From Vibrio penaeicida (GTDB lineage: Bacteria > Pseudomonadota > Gammaproteobacteria > Enterobacterales > Vibrionaceae), in assembly GCF_002933855.1 (NCBI RefSeq), contig NZ_BFAQ01000011.1, positions 309,442-373,441 of the forward strand: 64,000 bases of DNA, written 5' to 3'. The first letter of the stretch is position 1. The number at the start of each line of letters is the position of its first letter. The position numbers and the translations under genes are program-made. The notes beneath the pieces were generated by a model, which saw only the letters and a program-made list of their open reading frames with translations, was not told the origin of the DNA and ran no database searches. Below, piece by piece: positions 1-9,015 of the stretch.

Positions 1-33
1 TTTTTGAGTTGCGTTGATTAACATTCTTTTCAT
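1..33 (-). CDS. rne: Ribonuclease E, first 11 codons only
   Basis: Read on the minus strand, the first 33 bases translate as MKRMLINATQK, which is the diagnostic start of RNase E (MKRMLINATQ in enterics). The rest of the gene lies left of the window. RNase E is the essential endoribonuclease that nucleates the RNA degradosome and matures rRNA and tRNA. Its position divergent from rluC is the standard gammaproteobacterial arrangement and supports the call. Nothing can be said about the catalytic or scaffold domains from this fragment. Confidence 0.93.
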   Translation of the reverse strand, partial: MKRMLINATQK

Positions 34-778
34 TGTTAAAAAATCTCGTTGTCTTTTTCTTTGTTTTGATTATTCAACTTGTCGCTTCGCACTTTTCCTA
101 TGGTGTCTGATCCCGTGGTTTATCGTTGCAACCTCACGGCTGGGAGGGATGCTCTAGGACACTTCAGTTGCCACACAATCGTAAAAAAAACGTGTGACCT
201 GCCTGTTTTGGCAGTCATAACTCAACACAAGTAAAGAGAGTAGAACGACAAGTGATACTTCTGTCTCTATGTCTGACGCCCATTGCTGCATAAAGATTGA
301 GAAGCGATCTACTCTTGTTGCTGATTGCTCATGGATTCTGCGACCAAGTGAAATAAGAGACGTTTCATTATTGCGATATGAAAATATCCAACTAAGCAGA
401 AGAAGTTGTTTCCGGATGTGCCGGTAAAGACGTTATTCAAGCTCAAAATGGAAAAGTATCTGCGCAACTGACTTTACATCGTCTTATTTGTTGGTATGAG
501 TACGAAATGTAATCAATTTGACCATTGCAGCACTGAACTATAGCAGTGCAGAGAAAAGTGGGCAATCAGCTTTCTATTAATGTGTTAAAAAAATGAGAGA
601 TGAAATACACGTAGACTTTGTAATCTACTGTTATTAATGACTTAATTGGCGGTAAATCCAACCTTGTACAATTATTCACCCACTAGTTATTCACAACTTT
701 TTTCACCGATAGAAATAAAAAGTTTTGATCTTTTCGTGAAACTCTTATTTTCGTTGGGCTGACAGTGCATTTTGACTG
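34..778. promoter_or_regulatory. rne leader and rne/rluC divergent regulatory region
   Basis: About 750 bases without a convincing gene separate the rne start from rluC. RNase E controls its own mRNA through a long structured 5' leader in E. coli (the rne5 element), and the part nearest rne fits such a leader: on the minus strand a stem pairs 135-139 with 113-117 (CCGTG/CACGG), and a second hairpin lies at 199-214. The part beyond about 400 is AT-rich and probably holds the promoters. The only open frame here (683-898, minus) overlaps the rluC start and looks like chance. The leader call is by position and structure, not by a covariance search. Confidence 0.55.
183..218 (-). promoter_or_regulatory. 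Hairpin plus U-run in the rne leader (terminator- or hp3-like)
   Basis: On the minus strand a stem is formed by CTGCC/GGCAG (199-203 and 210-214), extended by TGAC/GTCA. About ten bases later comes a run of eight T (183-190). This resembles an intrinsic terminator or the hairpin plus U-rich stretch used in rne autoregulation. It lies about 150 bases upstream of the rne start codon. Confidence 0.4.
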
Positions 779-794
779 GTGAAGTGGAGCGAAA

Positions 795-815
795 ATGTTA
801 GAATGCGCGACATGA
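795..815 (+). other. Candidate six-codon upstream ORF coupled to rluC
   Basis: An ATG at 795 follows GGAG (786-789) at ribosome-binding distance and reads six codons (MLECAT) to a TGA at 813-815. That stop overlaps the proposed rluC ATG at 812 as ATGA. The rluC start itself has no visible Shine-Dalgarno sequence, so re-initiation from this mini-ORF is a plausible way to translate rluC. This is inference from sequence only. Confidence 0.3.
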
Positions 816-1762
816 ACGAAATCAAAACAACCGTACAGTTTGTCGATATCGACGAAGATATGGCTGGGCAAAGAATTGATAACTTTTTGCGCAACCAACT
901 TAAAAATATCCCTAAAAGCATGATTTATCGTATTTTGCGTAAAGGCGAAGTACGTGTAAATAAAAAAAGAATCAAAGCGGAGTATAAGCTTCAGCCTGGG
1001 GATACCGTGCGTATACCCCCAGTAAAAATAACGGCTGAGCCTGAAGCTGCCCCGGTAAGTACTAAGCTAAACAAAGTGGCAGAGCTGGAACAACACATCA
1101 TCTTCGAAGATGATCATATGTTGATTCTTAATAAGCCCTCTGGCATTGCTGTGCATGGCGGAAGCGGTCTTAAGTTTGGTGCGATAGAAGCGTTACGTGC
1201 GCTTAGACCTGATGCGCGTTTTTTGGAACTTGTCCATCGCATCGATCGTGACACTTCTGGCATTTTGTTAGTGGCAAAGAAGCGTTCAGCATTGAGGCAC
1301 CTACAAGCTCAATTTCGTGAAAAAACGGTACAAAAATACTATTTTGCTTTGGTGATGGGGCAGTGGAAAAACAGCTGTAAAGTGGTTAACGCGCCTCTTC
1401 TTAAAAATGAAGTAAACAGCATAGTTAGAGTGAACCCGAAAGGTAAGCCCTCTGAAACTCGATTTAAAGTTTTAGAGAAATTTGAGCATGCCACGCTGAT
1501 ACAAGCCAGTCCAATTACCGGAAGAACTCATCAAATTCGGGTTCATGTACAATACACCGGGCACCCTATTGGCTGGGATGATCGTTATGGTGATCCTCGA
1601 TTTGATGCTTATACGTCCAAGGTGGGTTTAAATAGGTTGTTCTTGCACGCGGCGAACATTAAATTTGAGCACCCCGGTTCGAGCGAAAAGGTCGATATTT
1701 CGGCGCCAATGGGCGATAAATTGGAAAAAGTGCTGAAAGGGCTTAGAGAACTAGAAAGATAA
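812..1762 (+). CDS. rluC: 23S rRNA pseudouridine synthase RluC
   Basis: RluC converts uridines 955, 2504 and 2580 (E. coli numbering) of 23S rRNA to pseudouridine. The 316-residue product has an N-terminal S4 RNA-binding domain (IDNFLRNQL, then YRILRKGEVRVNKKR) and the RluA-type catalytic core with the HRIDRDTSG motif holding the catalytic aspartate. The GRTHQIRVH motif near the C-terminus is typical of the family. The start at 812 (MNEIKTTVQF) fits the family length. The frame is open back to a GTG at 779, which would add 11 unconserved residues. It is divergent from rne, as in other gammaproteobacteria. A weak hairpin (1840-1861) follows. Confidence 0.93.
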   Translation: MNEIKTTVQFVDIDEDMAGQRIDNFLRNQLKNIPKSMIYRILRKGEVRVNKKRIKAEYKLQPGDTVRIPPVKITAEPEAAPVSTKLNKVAELEQHIIFEDDHMLILNKPSGIAVHGGSGLKFGAIEALRALRPDARFLELVHRIDRDTSGILLVAKKRSALRHLQAQFREKTVQKYYFALVMGQWKNSCKVVNAPLLKNEVNSIVRVNPKGKPSETRFKVLEKFEHATLIQASPITGRTHQIRVHVQYTGHPIGWDDRYGDPRFDAYTSKVGLNRLFLHAANIKFEHPGSSEKVDISAPMGDKLEKVLKGLRELER

Positions 1763-1839
1763 CTTCGTTTCTCGATAGTTCTTTTGTTCTAACCAATATT
1801 ACGTTGTCAGTCTCTGATGAACGCACACTGATAGTAAGA

Positions 1840-1861
1840 AGACCGCACGAAAATGCGGTCT
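1840..1861. terminator. Hairpin between convergent rluC and yceF
   Basis: A perfect 8-bp stem (AGACCGCA/TGCGGTCT) with a 6-base loop lies between the convergent ends of rluC and yceF. Neither side has a good T-run, so it is a modest, possibly bidirectional, terminator. Confidence 0.45.
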
Positions 1862-1888
1862 CTGTCGGAAGTTAGCTCATTTTTAAAA

Positions 1889-1930
1889 TGTGTTAGCAAA
1901 GTTAATTTGAGGTGTGTTAGCAAAATTAAA
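1889..1930. repeat. Two 18-bp direct repeats at the yceF 3' end
   Basis: TGTGTTAGCAAAGTTAAT (1889-1906) and TGTGTTAGCAAAATTAAA (1913-1930) match at 16 of 18 positions with a 24-bp period. The second copy runs into the yceF stop codon. It looks like a local duplication. Confidence 0.6.
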
Positions 1931-2510
1931 TAGCACGAATACCTTGCTTTTCTAACATGGCAGTTAACGTTATCAATGGTAACCCAACTAGCGTATTCGG
2001 GTCTTTGCCTTCTAGCCTTTCGAACAGTGCGATACCAAGCCCTTCACTCTTAAAACCCCCAGCGCAAAAATAGGGCTCTTCTTTGTTTACATAATTTTCA
2101 ATCATACTGTCAGTTAACTGACGGAAATGAACAACAAACGTATCCAATTCAACATCACAGTCGTCATTCTCTGTATTATAAAGAGCAACCCCAGTATAGA
2201 AGGTGATGCTCTTACCACTCTGAGCCTGAAGCTGTTTAATCGCTTTTTCTCGAGTGTGAGGTTTCCCAACGATTTTTCCGTCGATAACGCATACTTGGTC
2301 GGAGCCAATGATCAATGCAGGTGAAAGAGTTGGACAAGAGCGAGCTTTGAGCTCTGCCAACCTCAAAACAAGTGCTTGTGGTGTTTCGTCTTCATGAATG
2401 GTTTCTTCACAGTTTGGGGAGGCGACAGAAAAGGGGAGGTTCAACTTTTCTAAGATGGAGCGTCTAAACGGAGAAGTCGATGCTAAAATCAGTTCCGGAG
2501 TCGTATTCAT
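1926..2510 (-). CDS. yceF: Maf-family nucleotide pyrophosphatase YceF
   Basis: This 194-residue protein belongs to the Maf/HAM1 superfamily, YceF subgroup, which hydrolyses modified nucleoside triphosphates such as m7GTP to the monophosphate plus pyrophosphate. The N-terminal LILASTSPFRRSIL is the Maf signature loop. GSDQVCVIDGKIVGKPHT and YFCAGGFKSEGLG match conserved active-site segments. Length is normal for the family. It reads away from yceD-rpmF, the usual gammaproteobacterial layout of rluC-yceF|yceD. The housekeeping role is known by family. The exact substrate is inferred. Confidence 0.9.
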   Translation of the reverse strand: MNTTPELILASTSPFRRSILEKLNLPFSVASPNCEETIHEDETPQALVLRLAELKARSCPTLSPALIIGSDQVCVIDGKIVGKPHTREKAIKQLQAQSGKSITFYTGVALYNTENDDCDVELDTFVVHFRQLTDSMIENYVNKEEPYFCAGGFKSEGLGIALFERLEGKDPNTLVGLPLITLTAMLEKQGIRAI

Positions 2511-2645
2511 TTTGGTCAGGATTATTACGGGTTTGGGGAAGAATAAACTAAGTTTTATTGCTTATCTTCGAAATAAGGAAAAAAACGCATTTTTTTATCC
2601 TTTTTCTTTGACTCATGAAGATTTGAACGATAATATTCGCGCCCT

Positions 2646-3170
2646 ATGCAAAAGGTAAAAATACCGCGAACGGTTGACCCAGCAAAAGCTGCTCAAAAAA
2701 GATTGGATTACGATGGCATCATCCAAACTAGTCTTTTCAAGCGCTTAGCAGACACAGCCGAAGGCGTAAAACGTGACGCAAAAGTCTCATTGTCCTTTGG
2801 GCATGATGAACAGCGATTAGTCGTTATCTCTGGTAAAGCTAACGTCGAAATCGATTTAGAATGTCAACGTTGTAATGAAGTTTTCACACAAGCGTGTGAA
2901 GTCCAATTTACTTATACTCCCTTCTATAGTGAGAAAAGTGAAGAGGATGCACCGGAAGAGTACGATTTGGTAGATCTGAACGAGTACGGTGAAGTCGACT
3001 TAATACAACTTGTTGAAGATGAGTTCATCTTATCCTTGCCTCAAGTAGCAATGCACGATGATGCGGATTGTAGCGTTAATTCAGACAATTTGGTGTTTGG
3101 CGAAATCCCCGAAGAAGTGGTGGATGAAAAACCGAACCCATTTGATGTTTTAAAAGACTTAAAACGTTAA
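2646..3170 (+). CDS. yceD: YceD/DUF177 23S rRNA accumulation protein
   Basis: This 174-residue DUF177 protein is conserved from bacteria to plastids and is linked to 23S rRNA accumulation and ribosome assembly. The start MQKVKIPRTVDP, the LECQRCNEVF segment with its two cysteines (about residue 78) and the C-terminal NPFDVLKDLKR match the E. coli YceD pattern closely. It lies 30 bases upstream of rpmF, the near-universal yceD-rpmF pairing, and begins the transcription unit running through plsX and fabH. Confidence 0.9.
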   Translation: MQKVKIPRTVDPAKAAQKRLDYDGIIQTSLFKRLADTAEGVKRDAKVSLSFGHDEQRLVVISGKANVEIDLECQRCNEVFTQACEVQFTYTPFYSEKSEEDAPEEYDLVDLNEYGEVDLIQLVEDEFILSLPQVAMHDDADCSVNSDNLVFGEIPEEVVDEKPNPFDVLKDLKR

Positions 3171-3200
3171 TTTTTAAGTATTAACATAGGAGTAGGGTCA

Positions 3201-3371
3201 ATGGCCGTACAAAAGAGTAAGAAATCACGTTCAATGCGTGGCATGCGTCGTTCACACGATGCACTAACTTCTAGTGCACTTTCTGTAGACGCAACTTCAG
3301 GTGAAACTCACCTACGTCACAACGTGACTGCTGACGGTTACTACCGTGGCAAAAAGGTTATCAACAAGTAA
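3201..3371 (+). CDS. rpmF: 50S ribosomal protein L32
   Basis: A 56-codon gene starts at ATG 3201 after a strong AGGAGTAGG ribosome-binding site and ends at TAA 3369-3371. The product begins [20 protein letters not shown] and ends [11 protein letters not shown], the characteristic L32 start and end. L32 is a small basic protein of the large subunit. Length is exactly that of E. coli L32, which also lacks the zinc cysteines found in some bacteria. It sits between yceD and plsX, coupling ribosome and phospholipid synthesis genes. Confidence 0.97.
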   Translation: MAVQKSKKSRSMRGMRRSHDALTSSALSVDATSGETHLRHNVTADGYYRGKKVINK

Positions 3372-3380
3372 GGTTAACCT

Positions 3381-4406
3381 TTGCAAACTATTACCGTTGC
3401 ACTCGATGCAATGGGCGGGGATTTCGGTCCTCGCGTAACAGTGCCTGCCGCCGTGCAGGCATTGTCGCATTTCCCAGAGCTAAAAGTGATCTTAATTGGT
3501 GATCGCGACCTGATCACGTCTCAACTTTCCCGAATTGGGTATATTCCAAATTCTCGCTTAAGCATTAAGCACAGCGATCGAACCATATCTAACACCGTGC
3601 GTCCCTCTCAAGCTTTAAGAAACAGCAATGGCAGTTCAATGAAACTGTGTATTGATAGCGTGGAAGAAAACACAGCAGATGCTTGTGTGAGTGGCGGCAA
3701 TACTGGTGCTTTAATGGCACTATCGCGATTTCGGTTGAAACTGTTACCTGGAATAGAAAGACCTGCTTTGGTCTCAGCACTACCAACAGCCAATGGAAAC
3801 AAAACGTGGATGTTGGATCTTGGTGCGAACGTATCCTGTGATGCAGATACTTTATTCCAGTTTGCAGTTATGGGCAGTGCCCTTGCTGAACAACACCTCG
3901 AACGCACACCTACTGTGGCTATTCTGAACATTGGCGAAGAAGACATAAAGGGCAATGATCTGGTTAAGCGATGCGCTGAGCTGCTATCAGATACCGACGA
4001 AGTCAATTACATCGGTTATGTAGAAGGGGATCAGTTATTGCATGATTCAGCTGATGTTGTTGTGTGCGATGGATTCGTCGGCAATGTTTGTCTTAAAACA
4101 ACAGAAGGGGTTGCGCATTTATTCCTCAACAAACTGAAAAGCCAGCTTGCTGGTTCTGGGGTAAAAGCCTGGATTGCAAGAAAATTGTTTGGTGGTCTTT
4201 TAGATGAACTCAAAAACCTGAACCCCGACCAGTATAACGGCGCAAGTTTGTTAGGATTGCGCGGCATTGTCATTAAAAGTCATGGAAGTGCTGATGTATC
4301 GGCGGTCGTCAATGCGATTGGCGAAGCGGTACACGAGGTCAAACGACAGGTTCCCAGCCGGATTAGCGATCGTTTGGAAGCGGTTTTACTCGAGAGGCAT
4401 TATTAG
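3381..4406 (+). CDS. plsX: Phosphate acyltransferase PlsX
   Basis: PlsX converts acyl-ACP and phosphate to acyl-phosphate, the acyl donor for PlsY in phosphatidic acid synthesis. The protein is 341 residues, normal for the family. [11 protein letters not shown] at the N-terminus, [21 protein letters not shown] and the late segment [15 protein letters not shown] are family signatures. Translation appears to start at TTG 3381, because no ATG lies near the conserved N-terminus. It lies 9 bases after rpmF and 5 bases before fabH, so the genes are surely co-transcribed. Confidence 0.96.
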   Translation: MQTITVALDAMGGDFGPRVTVPAAVQALSHFPELKVILIGDRDLITSQLSRIGYIPNSRLSIKHSDRTISNTVRPSQALRNSNGSSMKLCIDSVEENTADACVSGGNTGALMALSRFRLKLLPGIERPALVSALPTANGNKTWMLDLGANVSCDADTLFQFAVMGSALAEQHLERTPTVAILNIGEEDIKGNDLVKRCAELLSDTDEVNYIGYVEGDQLLHDSADVVVCDGFVGNVCLKTTEGVAHLFLNKLKSQLAGSGVKAWIARKLFGGLLDELKNLNPDQYNGASLLGLRGIVIKSHGSADVSAVVNAIGEAVHEVKRQVPSRISDRLEAVLLERHY

Positions 4407-4411
4407 TCTTC

Positions 4412-5365
4412 ATGTATAGCAAAATTTTAGGAACAGGCAGCTACCTGCCGTCTCAAGTGCGTACAAACGCTGACCTAGAGAAAATGGTAGATACAAGTGA
4501 TGAGTGGATCGTAACTCGTACAGGCATTAAAGAGCGCCGTATCTCTGCGGAGAACGAAACGGTTGCCGACATGGCTTACCACGCTTCTGTTAACGCTATT
4601 GAAATGGCGGGTATTGATCGCAGAGATATCGATTTGATTATCGTAGCGACAACCAGTGGAAGCCACGCATTCCCTTCTTCTGCATGCCAGCTTCAGGCTC
4701 AGCTCGATATTAGTGGCTGTCCTGCGTTTGATTTAGCGGCAGCGTGTTCTGGGTTTGTCTACGCCTTATCGGTGGCTGATCAACATATTAAAACGGGTAT
4801 GTGTAAAAACGTACTGGTTGTTGGCTCTGATACGCTCTCTAAAACTTGCGATCCAACTGACCGCTCAACTGTCATCTTATTTGGTGATGGTGCAGGTGCT
4901 GTTGTCGTAGGTAGAAGTGAAGAGCCAGGCATTCTTTCTACTCATCTCCACTCAGACGGTCGTTTTGGTGATTTACTAAACTTACCAATGGCTAGTCGAG
5001 AAAATGAAGAGTCAGATAAGTGGCTGCATATGGCAGGTAACGAAGTCTTTAAAGTAGCGGTTACTCAGCTTTCCCGATTGGTAAAAGACACACTTGAAGC
5101 CAATAAGATGGAAAAAGATGAACTGGATTGGTTGGTGCCCCACCAAGCAAACCTTAGAATTATCACTGCTACCGCTAAGAAATTGTCTATGTCGATGGAC
5201 CAAGTTGTCGTGACACTAGATCGCCATGGTAATACGTCTGCCGCTACGATTCCGACTGCATTAGATGAAGCGGTACGTGATGGGCGCATCAAGCGCGGTC
5301 AGACACTACTACTAGAAGCATTCGGTGGCGGCTTTACTTGGGGCTCGGCTTTAGTCCGATTCTAA
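4412..5365 (+). CDS. fabH: 3-oxoacyl-ACP synthase III (FabH)
   Basis: FabH condenses acetyl-CoA with malonyl-ACP to start each fatty acid. The product is 317 residues, the same length as E. coli FabH. The catalytic triad is visible: Cys112 in AAACSGFV, a histidine in LVPHQANLR and an asparagine in [19 protein letters not shown] residues close the protein ([12 protein letters not shown]). It follows plsX and is closed off by a strong terminator at 5374-5410, so fabDG must be served by read-through or a separate promoter. Confidence 0.96.
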   Translation: MYSKILGTGSYLPSQVRTNADLEKMVDTSDEWIVTRTGIKERRISAENETVADMAYHASVNAIEMAGIDRRDIDLIIVATTSGSHAFPSSACQLQAQLDISGCPAFDLAAACSGFVYALSVADQHIKTGMCKNVLVVGSDTLSKTCDPTDRSTVILFGDGAGAVVVGRSEEPGILSTHLHSDGRFGDLLNLPMASRENEESDKWLHMAGNEVFKVAVTQLSRLVKDTLEANKMEKDELDWLVPHQANLRIITATAKKLSMSMDQVVVTLDRHGNTSAATIPTALDEAVRDGRIKRGQTLLLEAFGGGFTWGSALVRF

Positions 5366-5373
5366 TGATTTCT

Positions 5374-5410
5374 GCCAGATCAACACGTTAAATGTTGATC
5401 TGGCTTTTTT
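5374..5410 (+). terminator. Strong intrinsic terminator after fabH
   Basis: A perfect 12-bp stem (5374-5385 with 5393-5404), a 7-base loop and a run of six T follow fabH directly. It separates yceD-rpmF-plsX-fabH from fabD-fabG. Confidence 0.9.
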
Positions 5411-5459
5411 GTTTTTATTGCATTCTCATATGGGTGCTTAGCTTTGAAGGAAAGTTACG

Positions 5460-6383
5460 ATGAGCAAGTTTGCTGTTGTATTCCCGGGTCAGGGCTCACA
5501 AGCTGTTGGCATGTTAGCCGAGCTAGGCGAGCAACACGAAGTAGTAAAAAATACATTTGCTGAGGCTTCTGAAGCGCTTGGTTACGACCTTTGGACTCTG
5601 GTTCAAAATGGTCCTGCAGAAGATTTAAATGAGACATTTCGCACTCAGCCTGCTTTGCTAGCCTCTTCTGTTGCTATCTGGCGTGTGTGGCAAGAGCAAG
5701 GTCTATCCACTCCGGAAACATTCGCTGGGCATAGCCTTGGTGAGTATTCTGCACTGGTATGTGCTGGTGTTATTGATTTTAAAGAAGCCATCAAGTTAGT
5801 TGAGCTTCGCGGTCGTTTAATGCAAGAAGCAGTTCCTGCTGGCACAGGTGCAATGTATGCGATCATTGGATTAGCCGATGATGCTATCGCAAAAGCGTGT
5901 GAAGAAGCTGCTCAGGGTGACGTTGTATCCCCTGTGAACTATAACTCTCCTGGTCAAGTAGTTATTGCTGGTAGCAAAGAAGCAGTGGAGCGTGCGGGTG
6001 CTTTGTGCAAAGAAGCTGGCGCCAAACGTGCTCTGCCTCTACCTGTATCGGTTCCTTCACACTGTGCATTAATGCAACCTGCTGCAGACAAATTGGCTAA
6101 AGCACTTGAGTCTATAGAATTCAATGCACCTAGCATTCCAGTTATCAATAATGTTGATGTGATTGCCGAAACCGACCCTGAAAAAATTAAAGATGCGCTT
6201 GTTCGACAACTCCATAGCCCAGTTCGCTGGACTGAAGGTGTTGAAAAGATGAGCGAACAAGGTATCGAAAAACTTTACGAATTGGGACCGGGTAAAGTAC
6301 TGACAGGTCTAACAAAACGAATTGTGAAGACACTTATCGGTGCAGCTGTTAATGATGCAGCAACGCTAGAAGCAGCTAAATAG
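5460..6383 (+). CDS. fabD: Malonyl-CoA:ACP transacylase FabD
   Basis: FabD moves malonyl from CoA to the ACP phosphopantetheine, supplying the elongation unit. The 307-residue protein shows FPGQGSQ at the N-terminus, the nucleophile elbow GHSLGE with Ser92, and a catalytic histidine in VPSHCALM. The start has a good ribosome-binding site (GAAGGAAAG). It pairs with fabG 35 bases downstream. The upstream terminator suggests its own promoter within 5411-5459. Confidence 0.96.
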   Translation: MSKFAVVFPGQGSQAVGMLAELGEQHEVVKNTFAEASEALGYDLWTLVQNGPAEDLNETFRTQPALLASSVAIWRVWQEQGLSTPETFAGHSLGEYSALVCAGVIDFKEAIKLVELRGRLMQEAVPAGTGAMYAIIGLADDAIAKACEEAAQGDVVSPVNYNSPGQVVIAGSKEAVERAGALCKEAGAKRALPLPVSVPSHCALMQPAADKLAKALESIEFNAPSIPVINNVDVIAETDPEKIKDALVRQLHSPVRWTEGVEKMSEQGIEKLYELGPGKVLTGLTKRIVKTLIGAAVNDAATLEAAK

Positions 6384-6418
6384 CATTTTTAAGTTAGAGA
6401 AACTAAGGAATAAACAAC

Positions 6419-7156
6419 ATGATGAATCTTGAAGGCAAAATTGCACTGGTTACAGGTGCTAGCCGTGGAATTGGTCGTGCAATTGCTGAACTTTTGGTTG
6501 AACGTGGTGCCACAGTAATTGGTACAGCAACAAGTGAAAATGGTGCAGCGGCAATCAGCGAGTACCTAGGTGCGAACGGTAAAGGCCTTGCGTTGAATGT
6601 GACGGATGTTGAATCTATCGAGTCTGTTTTAAAGACAATTAACGACGAATTTGGCGCTCTGGACATTCTAGTTAACAACGCGGGCATTACTCGTGATAAC
6701 CTACTGATGCGTATGAAAGATGATGAGTGGACCGATATCATGGATACCAACTTAACATCGATTTTCCGCTTATCTAAGGCGGTTCTTCGCGGTATGATGA
6801 AGAAACGTAACGGTCGTATCATCAATGTTGGTTCTGTTGTTGGTACTATGGGCAACGCTGGTCAAACAAACTACGCGGCTGCTAAAGCGGGTGTAATTGG
6901 CTTTACCAAGTCAATGGCACGCGAAGTTGCGTCTCGTGGTGTGACGGTGAACACAGTTGCGCCAGGTTTTATCGAAACTGATATGACAAAAGCGCTGAAT
7001 GATGACCAACGTGCTGCTACACTAGCGTCTGTACCAGCAGGTCGTCTTGGTGACCCACGTGAAATTGCATCTGCGGTTGTGTTTTTAGCATCACCAGAAG
7101 CGGCTTACATTACAGGTGAAACCCTGCATGTAAACGGTGGTATGTACATGGTTTAA
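6419..7156 (+). CDS. fabG: 3-oxoacyl-ACP reductase FabG
   Basis: FabG performs the NADPH-dependent first reduction of each elongation cycle. The 245-residue short-chain dehydrogenase has the cofactor loop TGASRGIG near residue 14, NNAG at about 86, the catalytic Ser/Tyr/Lys set (GSVVGTMGN and YAAAKAG) and a C-terminal tetramer segment ITGETLHVNGG. Two adjacent ATGs (6419 and 6422) can serve the TAAGGA ribosome-binding site. It is followed by a 167-base gap containing the acpP promoter. Confidence 0.96.
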   Translation: MMNLEGKIALVTGASRGIGRAIAELLVERGATVIGTATSENGAAAISEYLGANGKGLALNVTDVESIESVLKTINDEFGALDILVNNAGITRDNLLMRMKDDEWTDIMDTNLTSIFRLSKAVLRGMMKKRNGRIINVGSVVGTMGNAGQTNYAAAKAGVIGFTKSMAREVASRGVTVNTVAPGFIETDMTKALNDDQRAATLASVPAGRLGDPREIASAVVFLASPEAAYITGETLHVNGGMYMV

Positions 7157-7233
7157 GTCTTGCGTAATTGATTTATGCATGATTTAGGTCAAAAATGTAC
7201 CGAATTTCGGGAAAAATCGCGCAAATTGTGGTT

Positions 7234-7279
7234 TGACCAGCAAGGTCACCCTTGCAACTTTTAAAAGTTTGAATAAACT
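7234..7279 (+). promoter_or_regulatory. Candidate acpP promoter with upstream inverted repeat
   Basis: TTGCAA (7252-7257), 16 bases, then TAAACT (7274-7279) make a plausible sigma-70 promoter about 45 bases before acpP. Just upstream is an exact inverted repeat TGACC-agcaa-GGTCA (7234-7248), a possible regulator site. It does not match the FadR consensus well, so no regulator is named. Confidence 0.4.
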
Positions 7280-7323
7280 ACGGAAAACATCGCATAAAGC
7301 GAAGTCTGTAAAGGAAAAGAAAA

Positions 7324-7557
7324 ATGAGCAACATCGAAGAACGCGTAAAGAAAATCATTGTTGAACAGCTAGGTGTAGACGAAGCAGAAGTTAAAAACGA
7401 AGCTTCATTCGTAGACGATCTAGGTGCTGATTCTCTGGACACTGTAGAGCTAGTTATGGCTCTAGAGGAAGAGTTCGACACTGAGATTCCAGACGAAGAA
7501 GCTGAGAAAATCACAACTGTTCAAGCTGCAATTGACTACGTGAACAGCGCTCAGTAA
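7324..7557 (+). CDS. acpP: Acyl carrier protein
   Basis: AcpP carries the growing acyl chain on a 4'-phosphopantetheine arm. The acidic 77-residue protein has the attachment serine at position 37 in [11 protein letters not shown] and the usual helix III ([12 protein letters not shown]). Length equals that of E. coli AcpP within a residue. A good AAGGAAAAG ribosome-binding site precedes it. A terminator follows (7568-7598), allowing acpP to be made at higher level than its neighbours. Codon use is strongly biased, as expected for one of the most abundant proteins. Confidence 0.98.
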
Positions 7558-7567
7558 TTTGCACTTC

Positions 7568-7598
7568 CAGGCGGTCATCCTTGACCGCCTGAGTTTTT
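7568..7598 (+). terminator. Intrinsic terminator after acpP
   Basis: A perfect 10-bp stem (7568-7577 with 7582-7591), a four-base loop and TTTTT follow the acpP stop by ten bases. Partial read-through would feed fabF. Confidence 0.88.
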
Positions 7599-7653
7599 AT
7601 CGACTATCTTCTATCCTTTCACTTAATCAATTTCAATTCCGGAGAGTTATATC

Positions 7654-8898
7654 GTGTCCAAGCGTCGTGTAGTTGTCACTGGCATGGGTATGTTGTCACC
7701 GGTAGGCAACACTGTAGAATCAGCATGGAAAGCCCTGTTAGCAGGTCAGAGTGGTATCGTTGATATCGATCACTTTGATACTTCCGAATTCACAACTCGT
7801 TTTGCAGGTATAGTCAAAGACTTTAACTGCGAAGAGTACATGTCTAAAAAAGACGCCCGTAAGATGGATCTATTCATCCAGTATGGTATTGCTGCGGGTA
7901 TTCAAGCGCTTGATGATTCAGGCCTAACGATAACCGAAGAAAACGGCCCTCGAATTGGTGCTGCGATTGGTTCTGGTATCGGCGGTCTTGGCTTGATTGA
8001 AGCCGGTCATACAGCGTTGCGCGAAAAAGGTCCACGTAAAATTAGCCCATTTTTCGTGCCATCGACAATCGTTAATATGATTGCTGGTCACCTTTCAATA
8101 ATGAGAGGTCTACGCGGTCCAAATATCGCTATTTCTACAGCCTGTACAACTGGCTTACACAATATCGGACACGCGGCACGTATGATTGCATACGGTGATG
8201 CAGATGCGATGGTAGCAGGTGGTGCAGAAAAAGCTTCAACACAACTTGGCATCGGTGGCTTCGGTGCAGCGAAAGCATTGTCTACCCGTAACGACGAACC
8301 TCAACGTGCTTCACGCCCTTGGGATAAAGACCGAGATGGCTTTGTTCTAGGTGATGGCGCTGGAATGATGGTTCTTGAAGAGTACGAGCATGCTAAAGCG
8401 CGTGGTGCGAAAATCTATTGTGAGCTTGTTGGCTTTGGTATGAGTGGTGATGCTTACCACATGACTTCTCCAAGCGAAGACGGTTCTGGTGGTGCGCTAG
8501 CGATGGAAGCTGCGATGCGTGATGCGGGTGTAACGGGTGAACAAATCGGTTATGTTAACGCTCACGGTACATCTACACCAGCAGGTGATATCGCTGAAAT
8601 TAAAGGCGTTAAGCGTGCACTAGGTGAAGCGGGTTCAGCACAAGTGTTGGTTTCTTCTACCAAGTCTATGATTGGTCATTTACTTGGGGCAGCAGGTTCT
8701 GTTGAAGCGATCATTACTGCAATGGCACTTGTTGACCAAGAAGTGCCACCTACTATCAACCTTGATAACCCAGACGAAGGCACCGAAGGCATTGACCTAG
8801 TTCCTCATACGTCTCGTAAAGTCGATATGGAGTACGCATTGTGTAACTCATTTGGCTTTGGTGGAACCAACGGTTCATTGATCTTCAAAAAGATCTGA
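7654..8898 (+). CDS. fabF: 3-oxoacyl-ACP synthase II FabF
   Basis: FabF (KAS II) elongates acyl-ACP with malonyl-ACP and is important for making cis-vaccenate and for thermal control of membrane lipids. The 414-residue protein has Cys164 in [10 protein letters not shown], the two catalytic histidines in [11 protein letters not shown] and [10 protein letters not shown], and the C-terminal glycine-rich NSFGFGGTN. Start is GTG 7654 after CGGAGAG. The vaccenate it helps make is a likely substrate of the Cfa-like enzyme at 59239-60468, though that link is inferred. Confidence 0.96.
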   Translation: MSKRRVVVTGMGMLSPVGNTVESAWKALLAGQSGIVDIDHFDTSEFTTRFAGIVKDFNCEEYMSKKDARKMDLFIQYGIAAGIQALDDSGLTITEENGPRIGAAIGSGIGGLGLIEAGHTALREKGPRKISPFFVPSTIVNMIAGHLSIMRGLRGPNIAISTACTTGLHNIGHAARMIAYGDADAMVAGGAEKASTQLGIGGFGAAKALSTRNDEPQRASRPWDKDRDGFVLGDGAGMMVLEEYEHAKARGAKIYCELVGFGMSGDAYHMTSPSEDGSGGALAMEAAMRDAGVTGEQIGYVNAHGTSTPAGDIAEIKGVKRALGEAGSAQVLVSSTKSMIGHLLGAAGSVEAIITAMALVDQEVPPTINLDNPDEGTEGIDLVPHTSRKVDMEYALCNSFGFGGTNGSLIFKKI

Positions 8899-8944
8899 TG
8901 CGATTCTAAAAGAATCGATAGAGTAGTATAGTTAAGCTTGTTTT

Positions 8945-8979
8945 AAAGCGGCTTGATGCTTAGCATTGAGCCGCTTTTG
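8945..8979 (+). terminator. Terminator after fabF
   Basis: AAAGCGGCT (8945-8953) pairs with AGCCGCTTT (8969-8977), with an inner ATGC/GCAT stem, followed by TTTT. It sits between fabF and the true pabC start and argues against any pabC start before about 8980. Confidence 0.8.
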
Positions 8980-9015
8980 TTTGTATGGAGTAGCTTTTGT
9001 ATTTATGGAGCAGCT

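Noticed and set aside
8953..9015. Upstream extension of pabC from 8953
   Set aside because: It would begin inside the fabF terminator and adds hydrophobic residues absent from the family; ATG 9016 has a good ribosome-binding site.
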